The notes: generated from the sequence alone by a model not told the origin. A DNA stretch of 64,000 nucleotides from Reticulitermes speratus (GCA_021186555.1 JAJKFL010000005.1:44697635-44761634), one strand, 5' to 3'. Shown: positions 27,301-38,639, counted from the stretch's first letter. Numbers and translations are program-made.

Positions 27301-30300
27301 TACTGCTGCATAAAATTTCCTCGTTTCATTTTGTTTGTTAAGATTTTCTATTTCCAGCACTTGTACTTCATCATTTCTTTTTTCTTCTCTCTGCATATTT
27401 TGTTTGCTATCCTCCTCTTTTCTTTGTATTTGTCATAATTGTTTCTTGTTTCTCTCTGTATCATTATTCTTCTGGCTTCATTTTTGTGTCTTATTGCCTC
27501 TCTACACTCCTCATCGAACCATTGGTTTTTTATTTCTTTCTTCTTATATCCCACCACTTCTGCTGCCTCTGTAATTATTGTCTCTATTGATTCCCACCTA
27601 TCCTGTATTGTTATTTCTTAATCCTCATGTGCCTCTTTATCCTTAAGTTTTCTATTTATTGCTTCTCTATATTTTATTTTTCCATCCTCCTTTTTTAACT
27701 TCTCAACGGCCCACTTTTTCCTGATATTTTTATTTTGGTGTAGTTTCTTACATAATTTATATCTTATTTTTGCTTTAACTAGGATGTGATCTGTGTCACA
27801 GTTAGGTCCTCTGTGACTTCTTATGTCTATTATTGAGGATGAGTATCTATAATTAATCAGTATATGATCAATTTGGTTTATTATATTATTATCTGGAGAT
27901 TTCCAAGTTCCTAAGTGAATTTCCTTTTGAGGGAAATATGTGCTCTTTATTATCATCCTGTTTCTTATTGCAAACTGCAACAATAAATTACCATTTTCAT
28001 TGCTTTCTGTGTGCAATGAATATTTCCCTGTAACTTTAGTATCTACATCCTTAGTTCCAACTTTAGCATTAAAATCTCCCATTATTATAATTGTTTGCGA
28101 CGATGAAGCTTGTACCATATTGTCCAGTTCTTTCTTGTGTTCTACTGTAATAAAAAGTGTAATTTCCTTTAGCTATTTTCCCTATTCCATTCCATCTTAC
28201 TCCTTGCAGTGCTAGGATATCTATATTCTTTGTTACTGTTTCTTCAGCAATCTCTTCCATTTTTCCCGGGGCCAACATTGTTCGTATATTCCACGTTGCC
28301 ATATTCAGATCCTTCTTTTGTTGCATAGTCTTGGATTCCAGTTTATTCCTTACATTCCGAGGCTTGTATCGTTTTCTGAACAGGATTTGTTTTATGTGAT
28401 AAGGGTGTTAACCTTATGCACAACCCCCCAACCTGGAGGGCCAGGGTGCTTCTCTTAGTCTGGTACCTACCCTTTGACCTGTCCGGCTTGGGAGGCCCTA
28501 CCAGTAGCTACGCTACCGCTGGCATAGCTCTCTGGGTCATTGGTACACACAAGCCCCACCACCACGACTAGGTGGAAGCACCATCGGTGGGGAACTGCAT
28601 TCGTACTTCCACAATATTATCCTTAGAAGGGGTGGAGGCTACCTGCATTTAATGTAGCCACCAAGGGTTGAAACATACCGCTACTTCATTGTCTCCTTGT
28701 ATACATACCAATTACAGCTATGTGAAAATAATGGTGACTCTTTCTTGGAAGTCAGTCATCTCAAAACATAATTTTAAAACATGACGCATAAGAATTTTAT
28801 CCCCAAAATATAACCAAAATATGAATTTTTTCCTCAAAATACAACCAAAATATGCATCTTAACTACAAATATGACCAAAAACATAAAAATGGCCTAAATA
28901 TGCATTTATATGCAAAATAAATACAGTCTGATTGTGATTAGAATAACCCACTTAGTGTTCAGTTTCAGTTTAGAATGAAAACAGAAGCCCGAATAAAAAT
29001 ATAACATGTCATAAACATCTGAACCCTAGTCATCACTGTGTTTTGAAGGGTTAGTAATGAAGCACACTTATTCTGATGTTGTGTGCAGTGAGTTGCTTTT
29101 TTTTTATCAGGTTTCTGGCTGGAAGAATCTCCATTTGAGGGTATTTCTTTGTGAGAAGAATCGCCAGCAGGATGATACAGGCAATGGCAATTCATCCAAT
29201 GTGCCTTCCAATTCAAATGTGCATCGCCTTCGCCAGCAGCTGCAGATGCTGCGTATAGCTGCTACCATTCAAGAGGTTTGTTTGTTTGACTCCAGAGACT
29301 GTCAGTTCCAGTCTTACACTAAGCAGAAACTAGGGTTATCTCACGTCCTGCAGCCTCCAAGCAGTTTGAGATGGTAATGTGTCTGCGGTTGCTTGGATTA
29401 TGTGAAGTGAGGTGACACTGCTGTGAGTGTGTATGTGTGTGCATGTGAGAGAGGGAGGGAGAGAGAGAGATCCTTTCAGAGCTTGTTCTGTAGCCATATT
29501 CTTTCCAGTTTCTTCCCTTTTTTTCTGTAAATTCTGTTATTTGTGGAATTTGTAGAATTGTAATTTTTTTTATTTCTGTTGTGGTCTATAAGTGTGTATT
29601 AGATTGTAAGGAACTTCTATATTTGATTTAGTGTCAGTAAATAACATATGGGCCATCCAGCCACACGTTCACATTACCAGTCTTACTTCCTAAGATTTAA
29701 TTTTCATAGATTTTGTAATTTGTAATTGTCAGGTTCCTGGATGGGGTCAACAGGCAGCAGCTTTGCAAGACGGTTCAGTCTTGCAAGAGATATCCCCATA
29801 CATGAGAAGACCGAGGACGGGTAGCATCAGGAGTGGTCAGTTGGATAATGCTGTCAGGGTATACCTGCTCAGGTGAGATAATTCTGAGTGTTATGTCTTT
29901 CATAGTCTTCCTGGTAAATGCTGTGGTAAATAACTAACTGCAGTAGCAGAACTCAAATACAGTAAAACTCCAATTTTTCGTGTTTGTGGGGACCACGTAA
30001 AAGTGGCGTAAAATCTGGGAAAATGTATAATTCAAGAAACATTTTTCTTATGGGGGATCTGGCCGGGGCCGTACAAAAAGTGCATAAAATCGCAGAAAAT
30101 GCAAAATATGGGAATGTAAACTCAGAGTTTTACAGTATTCAGCATCACTAATACCAAAGGATGATATGAGACACATCCCATTGCAGTTCCACTCAATCCA
30201 GTTGTGATAATGCTGTAACTTACAAGGGGTTGCCATCATTGAAGTGTAGCTACAAGGGCAGGCAGGTTGCCAGGTAAAAAGTTGTCAAGTGTTTCATGCC

Positions 30301-31548
30301 TATAGTTCTCCAACCACCCCATGGCCTTATGATGCATGGGGAATGGTCTGTCGTCATCAGCATTGGGGTCATCTCCGTCTTCATTTGCATTGAACTGATG
30401 AACTTGCAAGGTTATGCTCTTCACATGGAGGAAGTGCATCGTGCAAAGTGGTGCTGATATTTTGCTTCATCTGGAGGTTTGACCACATGCCTCACCATAT
30501 TACTCAAACACTGCTGCTGCTGCTGCCACCACCACCACCATTTTCTGTTGCTGTTTTATGCTGTTTTCCATGTAGTTGCCATGCTGATGCACATGCACAC
30601 ACATGTGTATGCCCCCCCCCCCTTCCCCCCCCACACACACACAGGTTGTGAAGTAAACACAACATTTGTGTAAATTCTGCAAAGACAGCACTTTGAGTTA
30701 CTGGCATTAACGTAAAATGGTTACGCATTCACATTGCTTTAACCTTACACTTCTTGACCTTGTACGTTGTTCACATGTCATGACGTGGCATCCTTCAGAT
30801 TTTAAGTATTTTTATAATTCAATAATGAGATTCTCTGTGTTTTGGACCTGAACTCTCTGACTAATTGATAGCACCAATGGTTGACAGAGACTTGTATTAT
30901 GACAGTTTGCTAGTTATAAGCCTTAAAACAACAACTGGCCTAAAACACTGTCCACTCACCAATATAACAGAAGACTTGCATCGCAAGTGAATTACATATG
31001 TCACGAAATGTGAAATGTGTATGTGTGGCGACAGTTTTGGAGATCAGCGTATAGGAACTGAGGGGATAATTTTGTCACTGTATGTTTGAAACAAACTGAA
31101 GACATGGGAACTTGCAAACCAAACTTGGGAAGTGATTTCATGTATACAGATTTTGACATGAACAACATCAAATGGGTGAAAAGGTTATGGAATTTTGAAC
31201 TTTCTCTGCTTTTTTAGGTGGGAATTCCTTTTAAATGGAAAAAGTATTAAAAGGGCAAAGTGTATGTTAATAATGAGGAAAGTGTTGTACAAAATTGTTC
31301 TAACATTTAATGTGAGAAAATATTTTAAATGTGTTGTCTTAAATGGGTTCCACCGCAGCGTGAACCAACTTCTGCGACAGCATTCGGAGCAGACTGCAGC
31401 CAGCTTCCTGTATCTGCCAGTACCTCCTGATGGAGATGAAGCTACAGTGTATCCCAACTATCTGCAGCTGCTTACTGAGTTAACGGCTGACTTGCCACCA
31501 ACTGTTCTGGTGCATGGTGTCAGCCCCGTCACATCCACAGCACTCTAA
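12367..31548 (+). CDS. SLC12A9: SLC12A9, cation-chloride cotransporter family member (15 coding exons)
   Basis: Multi-pass membrane protein of the SLC12 family; the vertebrate orthologue (CIP1) is linked to regulation of other cotransporters, and its own transport is debated. Exons: 12367-12673, 13221-13355, 14410-14544, 14752-14957, 15623-15836, 16819-17088, 18922-19129, 19346-19544, 20694-20936, 21120-21268, 21986-22189, 22972-23089, 29111-29275, 29733-29872, 31359-31548. All introns are GT-AG and the join stays open for 960 codons (human about 914). Hallmarks: [12 protein letters not shown] (TM1), [18 protein letters not shown] across exons 2-3, [17 protein letters not shown] across exons 5-6, the [20 protein letters not shown] start of the cytoplasmic C-terminal domain (exon 9) and [13 protein letters not shown] at the end. 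Exon 14 is the least conserved part of the model. The last exon ends in TAA at 31546. Confidence 0.93.
13026..13120 (+). pseudogene. Decayed duplicate of SLC12A9 exon 2
   Basis: 13026-13120 matches exon 2 (13221 on) along nearly its whole length, including TACGGGATCTTGCT, and is preceded by a matching TTTCAG acceptor and a shared upstream block (12989 on against 13182 on). The offset is about 193-195 bp, so this is a tandem duplication. Read in the exon 2 phase the copy meets a TAG after a few codons, so it is not a usable alternative exon. Confidence 0.85.
13801..14225 (-). mobile_element. LINE 3'-end fragment with CATA tail
   Basis: The - strand frame 13966-14223 carries [20 protein letters not shown], the CR1/Jockey-like C-terminal signature. 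Its 3' end runs into a CATA microsatellite (13806-13842), a typical LINE tail. It lies in SLC12A9 intron 2. Confidence 0.75.
16083..16275. repeat. Foldback with decayed hammerhead-like core
   Basis: Inverted arms share GGATTCTGGTCTT and GGAATGTG with their complements, centred near 16180. The right arm reads AGATGA, AAGG, loop, CCTT, GAAACGTT (16194-16223), which fits a hammerhead core with position 4 changed. It lies in SLC12A9 intron 5. Confidence 0.55.
17832..17880 (-). ncRNA. Hammerhead ribozyme-like motif (left arm)
   Basis: Minus strand: CTGATGA, extra T, stem II GATCT/GGATC with loop, GAAAC (complement at 17846-17850), stem III ACA/TGT with a 2-nt loop, A17, then GGG pairing with CCC before the core. 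Antisense to SLC12A9. Confidence 0.55.
18432..18484 (+). ncRNA. Hammerhead ribozyme-like motif (right arm, sense)
   Basis: CTGATGA at 18441-18447, extra T, a perfect 5-bp stem II (GATCC/GGATC), GAAAC, stem III ACA/TGT, A17, and a 3-bp stem I start (CCC/GGG). It is on the sense strand of SLC12A9 intron 6, so it would be present in the pre-mRNA. Confidence 0.6.
20978..21054. repeat. 77-bp hairpin MITE in SLC12A9 intron 9
   Basis: Two 37-nt arms starting CAGGGC and ending GCCCTG match at 35 of 37 positions around a 3-nt loop. TA precedes the left end (20976-20977); TG follows the right end. The host intron is only 20937-21119. Confidence 0.85.
22422..22722. mobile_element. hAT-type MITE
   Basis: Ends resemble AGAGGTTCTCAGAC and the complement of GTTTGAGAAACTGT, a hAT-like terminal style. 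The flanks GCTCTATA (22414-22421) and GCTCTAGA (22723-22730) look like an 8-bp target duplication with one difference. It lies in SLC12A9 intron 11 and has no coding frame. Confidence 0.7.
23554..29028 (-). mobile_element. hAT DNA transposon, interrupted by a LINE
   Basis: Terminal inverted repeats begin TAGGGTTCGGATGTT (left) and TAGGGTTCAGATGTTTATGAC (right, complement), flanked by a perfect 8-bp duplication GTCATCAC (23546-23553, 29029-29036). Transposase remains are on the - strand: a BED-type zinc finger (about 25451-25161; CKLC then HCDMAKH), the RNase-H-fold body with [17 protein letters not shown] (about 24700) and the C-terminal hAT dimerisation block with [20 protein letters not shown] (about 24080). 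The frame is broken in several places, so it is dead. Without the LINE it is about 2.4 kb. It occupies most of SLC12A9 intron 12. Confidence 0.92.
25537..28592 (-). mobile_element. RTE-like LINE nested in the hAT element
   Basis: Minus strand. An AP-type endonuclease starts with [11 protein letters not shown] (about 28300) and continues through MGDFNAKVG (about 28070); the reverse transcriptase carries [14 protein letters not shown] (about 26850), [11 protein letters not shown] and [10 protein letters not shown] (about 26350), and ends with a [18 protein letters not shown] segment. The coding region is split by several stops and shifts. The 3' end is a TTGAAG repeat tail. AACTGCATTC flanks both sides (25527-25536, 28593-28602), a likely target duplication; the next 90 bp (28603-28690) could still be LINE leader. 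Nearly full length at about 3.06 kb. Confidence 0.87.
29960..30135. mobile_element. Pogo-type MITE (CAGTAAAACTC ends)
   Basis: Inverted ends CAGTAAAACTC and GAGTTTTACAG, flanked by TA on both sides, 176 bp. A decayed relative lies at 51857-52010 (shared GTGGGGACC and CATAC/GTAC-AAAAAGTG blocks). It lies in SLC12A9 intron 14. Confidence 0.8.
30500..30650. repeat. Low-complexity tract in SLC12A9 intron 14
   Basis: CTG/CCA triplet runs (30510-30540) are followed by C-rich and CA-repeat sequence (30615-30645). It opens several false frames on both strands; none resembles a protein family. Confidence 0.7.
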
Positions 31549-32202
31549 TGGTAACTGCGAGGCTTACACATTACAGCAGAAACATGGGAATACTCATATA
31601 AGGTGCTGCAATTGCTTTACTGCCTTCAGAAGTGAATAGTGTTGTGTGACTGCCTTGATGTTGCATTTAGGATTATTAGGTTTCTGGTTTTGTACATTGT
31701 CTTTTATTTATAAAAGGACATGGTGTTTTGGAAACTGGATCTAATACTGCCCTCAGATGCAAGGCTGAGACGGGACCTGCTCAGTTTGGTCCATTGGAAA
31801 GAGCCAGTCCTCAGTCACAAGAACAATGGTTGAGATAAGCCTTTTTGTCAGAATCATACTGGAATTAAAGATGGTGGACAAAGTCTAGAAACCTGGTAAT
31901 CCTGAGTGTAGTGCACCATTATCAGAACCCTCTGGAACTGATTTAGTATTACATCTTTTAGCATGCAGGTGAGTGAACTGGAAGAAATGAAGGGATTACC
32001 AGTTTAACTTTATGTAAGTTCAGGCTGGAATGTTCATTACATGTGTCGAACCCCTCCCTGACTTGCAAAGAACTCTCTCATTACCTTGTTTGCACACATT
32101 TGTTAGTTTCCAGTTTTCACGTTCGTCATGTCCATCATGTGGAAGGGATGCTGTATGCATGAAGAAGAATGTTTTATTGTATCAGTGGAAATTGGTTCAT
32201 TG

Positions 32203-32558
32203 TTTTACATTTTGTATGTTTCATAATGGAAGTATTTTTAAATGTTTAAATATGTATGCTGAATTATGGTAAGAATCATTGAAAATGTGTCAGATGGATT
32301 AGATTTCTGCAAGAAGTAGTTTAAATGTTGAAGTAAACCTTATGAACTACTTTAGTATGGCAGTATTTGACTGCAACATTATTTTACATTTTGTGTGTCT
32401 TTCATATTGCAAGTGTTTTTAAATGTTTAAAAATGTATGCTGAATTATGGTAACAGTTTTTGAAAATGTGTCAAATGGATTAGAGTGCTGCAAGAAGTTT
32501 AAATGACGAAGTAAATGTTAGTAATGGCTCGAGTATGGCAGTATTTAACTGCAGCACT
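32203..32558. repeat. Two-copy tandem duplication, period about 179 bp
   Basis: 32203-32381 and 32382-32558 align along their length, both starting TTTTACATTTTGT and sharing TGTATGCTGAATTATGGTAA and AGTATGGCAGTATTT. They differ at many scattered sites, so the duplication is not recent. Confidence 0.8.
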
Positions 32559-32639
32559 GGATTGTCTGACTTGTATCTGCAATAATCAACTGCTAATTTT
32601 ACTTAATATTCAAGTAGTCATAACCCAGAAGACCACAAT

Positions 32640-32830
32640 ATGAATCTTCACTGCCATGGGAACCTCAAATCTGATAACTGTTTCTAACTTTTATCAGGAA
32701 GATTACTGTCTTCTTCAGTGTGGTGCAGTGTAGTTTGGTAGACAGGTACATTATTTCAGAAGAATATGCTGCCTCCATCTTCAGGATATATCCTGACATG
32801 GTGTTATATTTCACAAGGCAGTAATGTACA
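32640..32830 (-). repeat. Dispersed repeat with hammerhead-like remnant
   Basis: Minus strand: CTGAAGATGGAGGCAGCA (complement near 32760-32785) then GAAAT, and the family's AACCTCAAATCT end (about 32660). Relatives: 34760-35045, 38640-38905, 47430-47545, 53320-53460, 57800-57945, 62190-62315. Confidence 0.5.
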
Positions 32831-34759
32831 GTCACTGCCATGTGAACCTCAATCTCACAACTTATTCTTGTCAGCTGTTTTGTTTGTGAAATTGTGCATA
32901 TGAATAAGGTTTGAGTGTTTGGGGAATTGGGCATAATTAGTAGAATTATAACATTTTAGTAGTGTTTTATTGAAATCCTCTGATTTTAGTTAATTTTGCA
33001 AATAATACCTTTAAACATATGTAAGCAGCAGAAGGATGCTGTTAGCAAAGTGATGGGCTATGGCCCATATGACAGTTACCACCTGCATTATTGACCTTGT
33101 TTCATACTTTTTGTTGGGGAATTTTGATGCCCTGTTGTCATGCTGTGTGTGGCTCTGCCTACTGGCGGACATTTTCATGCACCATTGTCCTGGGACAGCT
33201 GTAGCCAGTCCTAATTTTCTTCTTGCTGCATGGATTTTATACTGTATTGTTTTATATGACTTACAGTGTGGTGCTGATGTTTTATGTGCAGTGATATGAA
33301 TGAAAATCTGAAGTGAAGCATAAGTTGATTTACATAGTTGGATATAAATCATCCTGTATTATGCATTCAGAGTTTTGAATAGCCTGAGCATATTGGACTG
33401 ACCATATGATTATGAGACTACATGCTGAAACCATGAGACAGCTTTGTTTAGCATGCAAAACTGATAAGTGAAAAATATATATATCGGCTGTGGAAAAATT
33501 CCATGCTCAAACTTCATGAGATGATAGGAGGGACTGGAACAAAGATTTATTGTCAAGCAACTATAAGTCAGAAGTATGTCCTTGCAGTGCCATGGACCAT
33601 CAGAGTGGGTCTGAAAAAGTTGTATTTGTTACCAATTTAGAGCAGATTTTGAAGGACGGACTCAGAACCTCATAAGTGTGTGTGTGGTCAAATCGACATG
33701 AACGTGGAGTGTTTCACCTGGGCCGAACATGTAGTTCTTCACGTAGAAGTTGATCTAATAATACTTTAAGTGACGTGACAGTTCTTTGTAAAATTTTGCA
33801 ATTTCATGAAAATACATTTACAGTTCTCAAGTTACAAACACACAATCAGATGAATGTGGTGATATTATTAGGTGCTCCATATGCATGCAAGCTTATTTAT
33901 TTATTTATTATATTTCATTATTAGAGAAATCTGAAATGTTTGACTAAATCAGTAAGCTGTGCTTTCACTACCTGCTTACAGAAGAAGCATACATACATTA
34001 AACCCCACAGTTCAGGCTGCAGTGTACTGTATGGACTTTTAATTTGTCACCTGCCGCCAGCCTCAGTGCACCGTAAGGTCATGAATGCATCTAATTTAAA
34101 ACCCCTCTATCCTGGGCAGTATTTGAAAATAAACCCCAGTTCATAAGACATGTTTGTATACTCCTTCTACTGGGCATTGTGTAGTAATTAATAACATTGT
34201 ACTATTACAGGGTTTGTTGGTCATAGTGAAGATGAAGGGGACATGTTCAGGTGTACAGAAATTATTATGCTGTCTTGCCTCAGTATAGCTATTACATTTT
34301 GAAAATGTTTTGTGTTTAAACTCGAGACCCATATAAAGATAATATCTCTTGCAGTACCAACATGACACATTATTTTTGCTTTGTGATCGCCACCACAGTA
34401 AACTGAATATAGAGACAGGGCGTAATATTTTCACTGTATGTTATTAAACCGAAATAAAAGGGAAACCTTTTAGCTTAGTTTTTGCTGTTAGACTGAAGTG
34501 CTAAGTTTCAGAATCAGGATTGGGTTAAATGCAGCAACTAACTTCCTCGGTAAGTGGAACATCTGTCCCATTCTGTGCCCCAAGGCTGTTCTCTCAAACA
34601 CTGCTGACAGTTTAGGAGTTCATACTTATAAATGGACTAATCTTACATGTCAGGTTTTCATGACACCATGTCTCCAAGTAAAGATTCTGCTGTATTCAAA
34701 CACTGCACATTGTTAGAAGAAGGTCCCAACATTTCTGAGGAATTGACAGGTAAAAAAGC

Positions 34760-35045
34760 TGAAGATGCAGGGAGTAGGTTCAGGGTAATACCTGAAGATG
34801 GAGGGAGAAGTTTCTTATGAAAAATTGGTGACTTCTCCCATGAACACAAGCCCTTGCAATTCAGAAGACTCCATGCCGTATAAATGAAGTTATATTGAAA
34901 CTTGAGGTTCATATGGCAGTGAGTACCAATGTTTGGATGAGCCTGCTGCTTCTTTTATTGGGCTTAAAGACGGAGGCATCAGGTTCCTCCAAAAAATGCA
35001 CCTGTTTACCAAAATGTGTGATGTCACATCCCAGAATTCTATAAT
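34760..35045 (+). repeat. Dispersed repeat, decayed copies
   Basis: Contains CTGAAGATGGAGG (34792 on) and a second piece with GGAGGCATCAGGTTCCTCC (34974 on) followed by the family's GTGATGTCACATCCCAGAA end. Hammerhead-like bases are partly lost. Confidence 0.45.
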
Positions 35046-35639
35046 TTTAAAGTAAAATTCGTTGGTATACACGTCATTACAGTTGCATTTTGTTCATTCA
35101 GACATCATAACATTTTGAAACTCATTAAATATTTCTGGTGCTTTCTTAGCATTGCTGTGACCTGTATTATTGTCCAGCACTGTTGCTGTAAGAAGCTACA
35201 TACTTAAGTATTTAATGCAGTATTATTAAGTTACTTATTAATGTGTCATTAATTTATTGAGGGAACTAGTATTACAAGTATTATTACTGGGTTTTTGGAC
35301 TTCGTCCATCTTCTGGTGACATGGCAGGGAAGCACCTACTCAGATGTATAAGACAGAATGAGCTGTTTTTGATCACTGGACAATCAAAGTCAGTATGCTA
35401 CATTTATGTATGCACATAGGTTCATATTTTGTCAGTGGGAGATAAGAATAAAATTTACAATAAAAATTATGTGAAGTGTGAGTTACTCATGGCAATGAGT
35501 TAATGAGAGTAGGCAGGCCAAAGTACATACAGCAGGGCCACTAGTGCCTTTGAGGTTGATGTTGCTGTTTGAAATTTTGGAAGGCTATAGATGACCTACT
35601 GTTTTTCAAGTTCCGACAGAATTGATCCAATTAGGAGGT

Positions 35640-37195
35640 AATGAAGTAAAATCTGTAAACTTACCAATTGTGTTTGGAGTAAGGCAGAATTGATCAAAGT
35701 GGAGAAGTGTATCATTGTACTCATTCTTAAGAAGGGTGCTAAAACTGACTGTAATAATTATTGAGGTATATCACTGTTGTAAACTATGTACAAAATTTTA
35801 TTTAATATTTTTCTCTCAAGATTAATACCATATAGGGACGAAATTATTAGGAATCATCACTGTGGATTTGAATGCAGTAGGTCAACAACTGATCAGATTT
35901 CCTGCATTCTTAAGATACTTCAGAATAAATGTGAATACAATGCAGGAGTACATCAGCTATTTGTGGACTTCATGCAGACCTATGATTCATGTATTTGGGA
36001 GGCTTTGTATAATATTCTCACTGAGTTTGGTATGCCTGTGAAACTAGTCTGGTTGATTAAAACGTGTTGAAATGAGATCTACTGTGAAGTCTGGATAGGT
36101 AGACATTTGTCAGATACATTTCCTATTCAGAATGTTCTGAAACAAGGAGATGCTTCATTGCCATTGCTTTTTAAATTTGCTTTAGAATATATTCCATTAG
36201 GAAGGTCCAAGGAAACTAAGACAATTGAAATTGAATGAGACACAGATGCCATAAATAAAAACATAGAAGCTTCATTAGTCAGATGTAAGGAGGCTGGTCT
36301 AGAAGTACGTGCTGAGAAAACTACATATATGCTCATATCATGTCAAAGGAATACAGGGAAAAATCACAATGCAAATATGACCAATACATGCATTGAAAAT
36401 TTGGGGGAGTTTAAATGTCTGGGAATGATACTAACAAATTAAAATTACATACACAAAGGAATTAAGAGCACATTAAATTTGGGAAATGCTTACCATCATT
36501 TAGTTGAGAATGTTTTGTCTTCCCATTTGCTGCCTGAAAACAAAGATTAAAATGCATAAAACTAAGTTTGCCTGTTGTTTTAGATGGCTATGGAACTTTG
36601 TATGTTACATAAAGGGAAGAACAAAGGCTGAGAGTGTTTGAGAACAGGTTGAAGATATTTCAGCCTAAGAGGGAGGAAGTAACAGGAGACTGGAGAAGAT
36701 GCATAATAAGGAGCATGACGATTATTTGTCGCTAAATATTACAGTGATCAAGTCAAGGAGGATGGGGTGGGGCATATGGCATGCATGAGAGGGAAGAGGA
36801 ATGCATTGAGGGTTCTGGTTGGAAAAGTTGAAGGAAGGAGACTGTCTGGAAGACGAGGCATAGATGGGAAGATAATACAGGAAATGTAGTAGTATGGTGT
36901 GGACTGGATTTGCCTAGCTCAGGATAGAGACAAGTAGCAGGGTCTTGTGAACATGGTAATGAACCTTCAGCTGTCATAAAATGTGAGAAATTGTTGACTA
37001 GCTGAGAAACCATTAACTTCTCAAGAAGGATTGCTCCATAGACTTAGTTCATACCTCACAAGATATATGTCACCTTTACAAAGGCCAGCTGGTTAATGCT
37101 GGTTAGGGAAACTGTTGCAGTTTATTGTGAGAATCATAACCAACTCCATGGAGCAGAGTCCTTTTTGAGAAGCTAACAGGTCTTCAGCTAGTCAA
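35640..37195 (+). mobile_element. RTE-like LINE, heavily decayed
   Basis: Reverse-transcriptase relics in order: YKILFNIFLSRLIPY with HHCGFECSRSTTDQI (35790-35900), a VHQLFVDFMQTYDS palm stretch (about 35950), then a C-terminal region near 36620-36960 resembling the GRRP/RWED-type end of the family. Many stops and shifts. The tail region includes CTCCATGGAGCAGAGTCC-like sequence (about 37140), also echoed near 12865 and 62995. Confidence 0.75.
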
Positions 37196-37512
37196 GAAAT
37201 TCCCTCGTTTTATGGAACCCGAAAGGTCATTACTGCATTCACAAGAGCCCGCCACCTGTCCCTATCCTGAGCTATATCAATCCAGTCCACACACTCCCAT
37301 CCCACTTCTTGAAGATCCATTTTAATATTATCCTCCCATCTATGCCTGGGTCTTCCAAGTGGTTCCTTCCCTCAGGTCTCCCCACCAAAATTCTGTATGC
37401 ACCTCTCCCCTCCCCCATACATGCTACATGCCCTGCCCACCTCATTCTTCTTGATTTGATCACCCAAATAATATTTGGTGATAAGTATAGATCATCAAGT
37501 TCCTCATTGTGA
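37195..37512 (-). mobile_element. LINE 3'-end fragment, inverted
   Basis: Minus strand encodes [20 protein letters not shown] followed by [19 protein letters not shown], the C-terminal end of the same RTE-like family. It lies tail-to-tail with the copy before it. Confidence 0.8.
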
Positions 37513-37733
37513 GAATCATACAAAACAAATATGCAGTGTGGGAAAAATGCGGATTGCAAAGCATGCGGTATATGTGGTTACCACCATGCTGTAAACAAAT
37601 AACAACATTCTTTGTAATAATTTATGGAGATGAAAAAAACAAGGAATACTAAATTCTAAAAGGTTCTGACGATGGTATGTAACATTGAGAACTAATTGGT
37701 TTCTGGACTTTGTCCATCGTCCGGAAATCTAAA

Positions 37734-37778
37734 ATCACGACGTTTCGGAAGCTACATCTGCTTCCGTCCTCAGGTGAA
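37734..37778 (-). ncRNA. Hammerhead ribozyme-like motif (left arm, GUC)
   Basis: Minus strand: CTGAGGA (complement at 37767-37773), extra C, 6-bp stem II GGAAGC/GCTTCC, GAAAC, then GTC. Flanks TCAC and GTGA can form a 4-bp stem I. Stem III is only AC/GT with no loop, which suggests a dimer if active. Confidence 0.6.
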
Positions 37779-37896
37779 GGGGGGAGGGAGACACCTACTC
37801 TGTTCGGTCCCTTAGACCAAGCTAACCCCAATCACTGGACCAGTGACTGGGTTAGCTCTATCTAAGGGACTGAACAGAGTAGGTGTCTCCCTCTCC

Positions 37897-37942
37897 CTTG
37901 ACCTGAGGACGGAAGCAGATCCAGCTTCCGAAACGTCGTGAT
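37897..37942 (+). ncRNA. Hammerhead ribozyme-like motif (right arm, GUC)
   Basis: CTGAGGA at 37903-37909, extra C, 6-bp stem II GGAAGC/GCTTCC, GAAAC at 37930-37934, then GTC. Stem I is weaker than in the left arm because of one changed base upstream. Confidence 0.55.
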
Positions 37943-38639
37943 TTTAGATTTCCGGACGCTGGACAAAGTCTAGAAACCAATTAGTTCTCAAGGAACACTA
38001 TGTTGGTGTGTTTTATGTTTACACAGAATGTGATCTTTGTTCCTTATTTTTCTGAGTTGTAACATGAAATTCAAGGTTTATGTCCATTGAGTGATGGACA
38101 CGTGGTGGTTTTCAGACCTTGTCTCATTTAAGCCCTGTAAAGTTTAATTTTTGTATTAGCACGTTAAAATCATCACTTGTATGCCTGTGTTATGTGTTAC
38201 CTAATTTACCTTACACATTCCAACTAAAGAATCAGTATTACATGCACATGTATAGATAAGCATGAGCAGGGAAGTAGCAACTGTGATCTTGGGACTACTG
38301 TCTGGCACTGAAATCACATATCAACGTTTTATGTTGTCACTCACAATGCAGAGTGCAAGAAGCATGGCTGTATGTTCCAGAACAATTGCCTGTACTCATC
38401 CTTGGTTTTTTATTGAAATTTATAATGATAATCAACAAGTATCAACAACAAAATTCTTAGTATTCACAGCACATTTTTCTTAGATTACTTCAATTTGTAG
38501 GATTTTTAGTACAATTATCATTCAAATAACAGTTGCAAAAAACCTAAATATTTTTTAGATTTAAGTTTTCCACAGCAGTAGCTATGAACATTACACCTTT
38601 CTTGATATGGCACTGCAGAATCTACTAGAAGAGTACTGA

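Larger units (their letters stand above)
31549..35640. other. Downstream of SLC12A9: repeat-filled, no gene
   Basis: About 4.1 kb with no recognisable exon. It holds a relative of the 37.7-kb foldback at about 31700-31930 (GTTTCTGG...GACAAAGTCTAGAAACC), a tandem duplication at 32203-32558, decayed copies of a dispersed repeat at about 32640-32830 and 34760-35045, and another foldback relative at about 35290-35420. I could not assign the polyadenylation site of SLC12A9. Confidence 0.5.
37680..38000. repeat. Foldback with twin hammerhead-like motifs, GUC type
   Basis: Two arms of about 155 nt are inverted copies centred near 37840. The outer ends read AGAACTAATTGGTTTCT and its near complement. 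Each arm carries a motif with a perfect 6-bp stem II. The centre holds TCGGTCCCTTAGA and its complement. Decayed relatives lie near 31740-31930, 35290-35420 and 61555-61650. Confidence 0.85.

Noticed and set aside
30500-30728. Small proteins on both strands
   Set aside because: Low-complexity CTG, C-rich and CA repeats create the frames.
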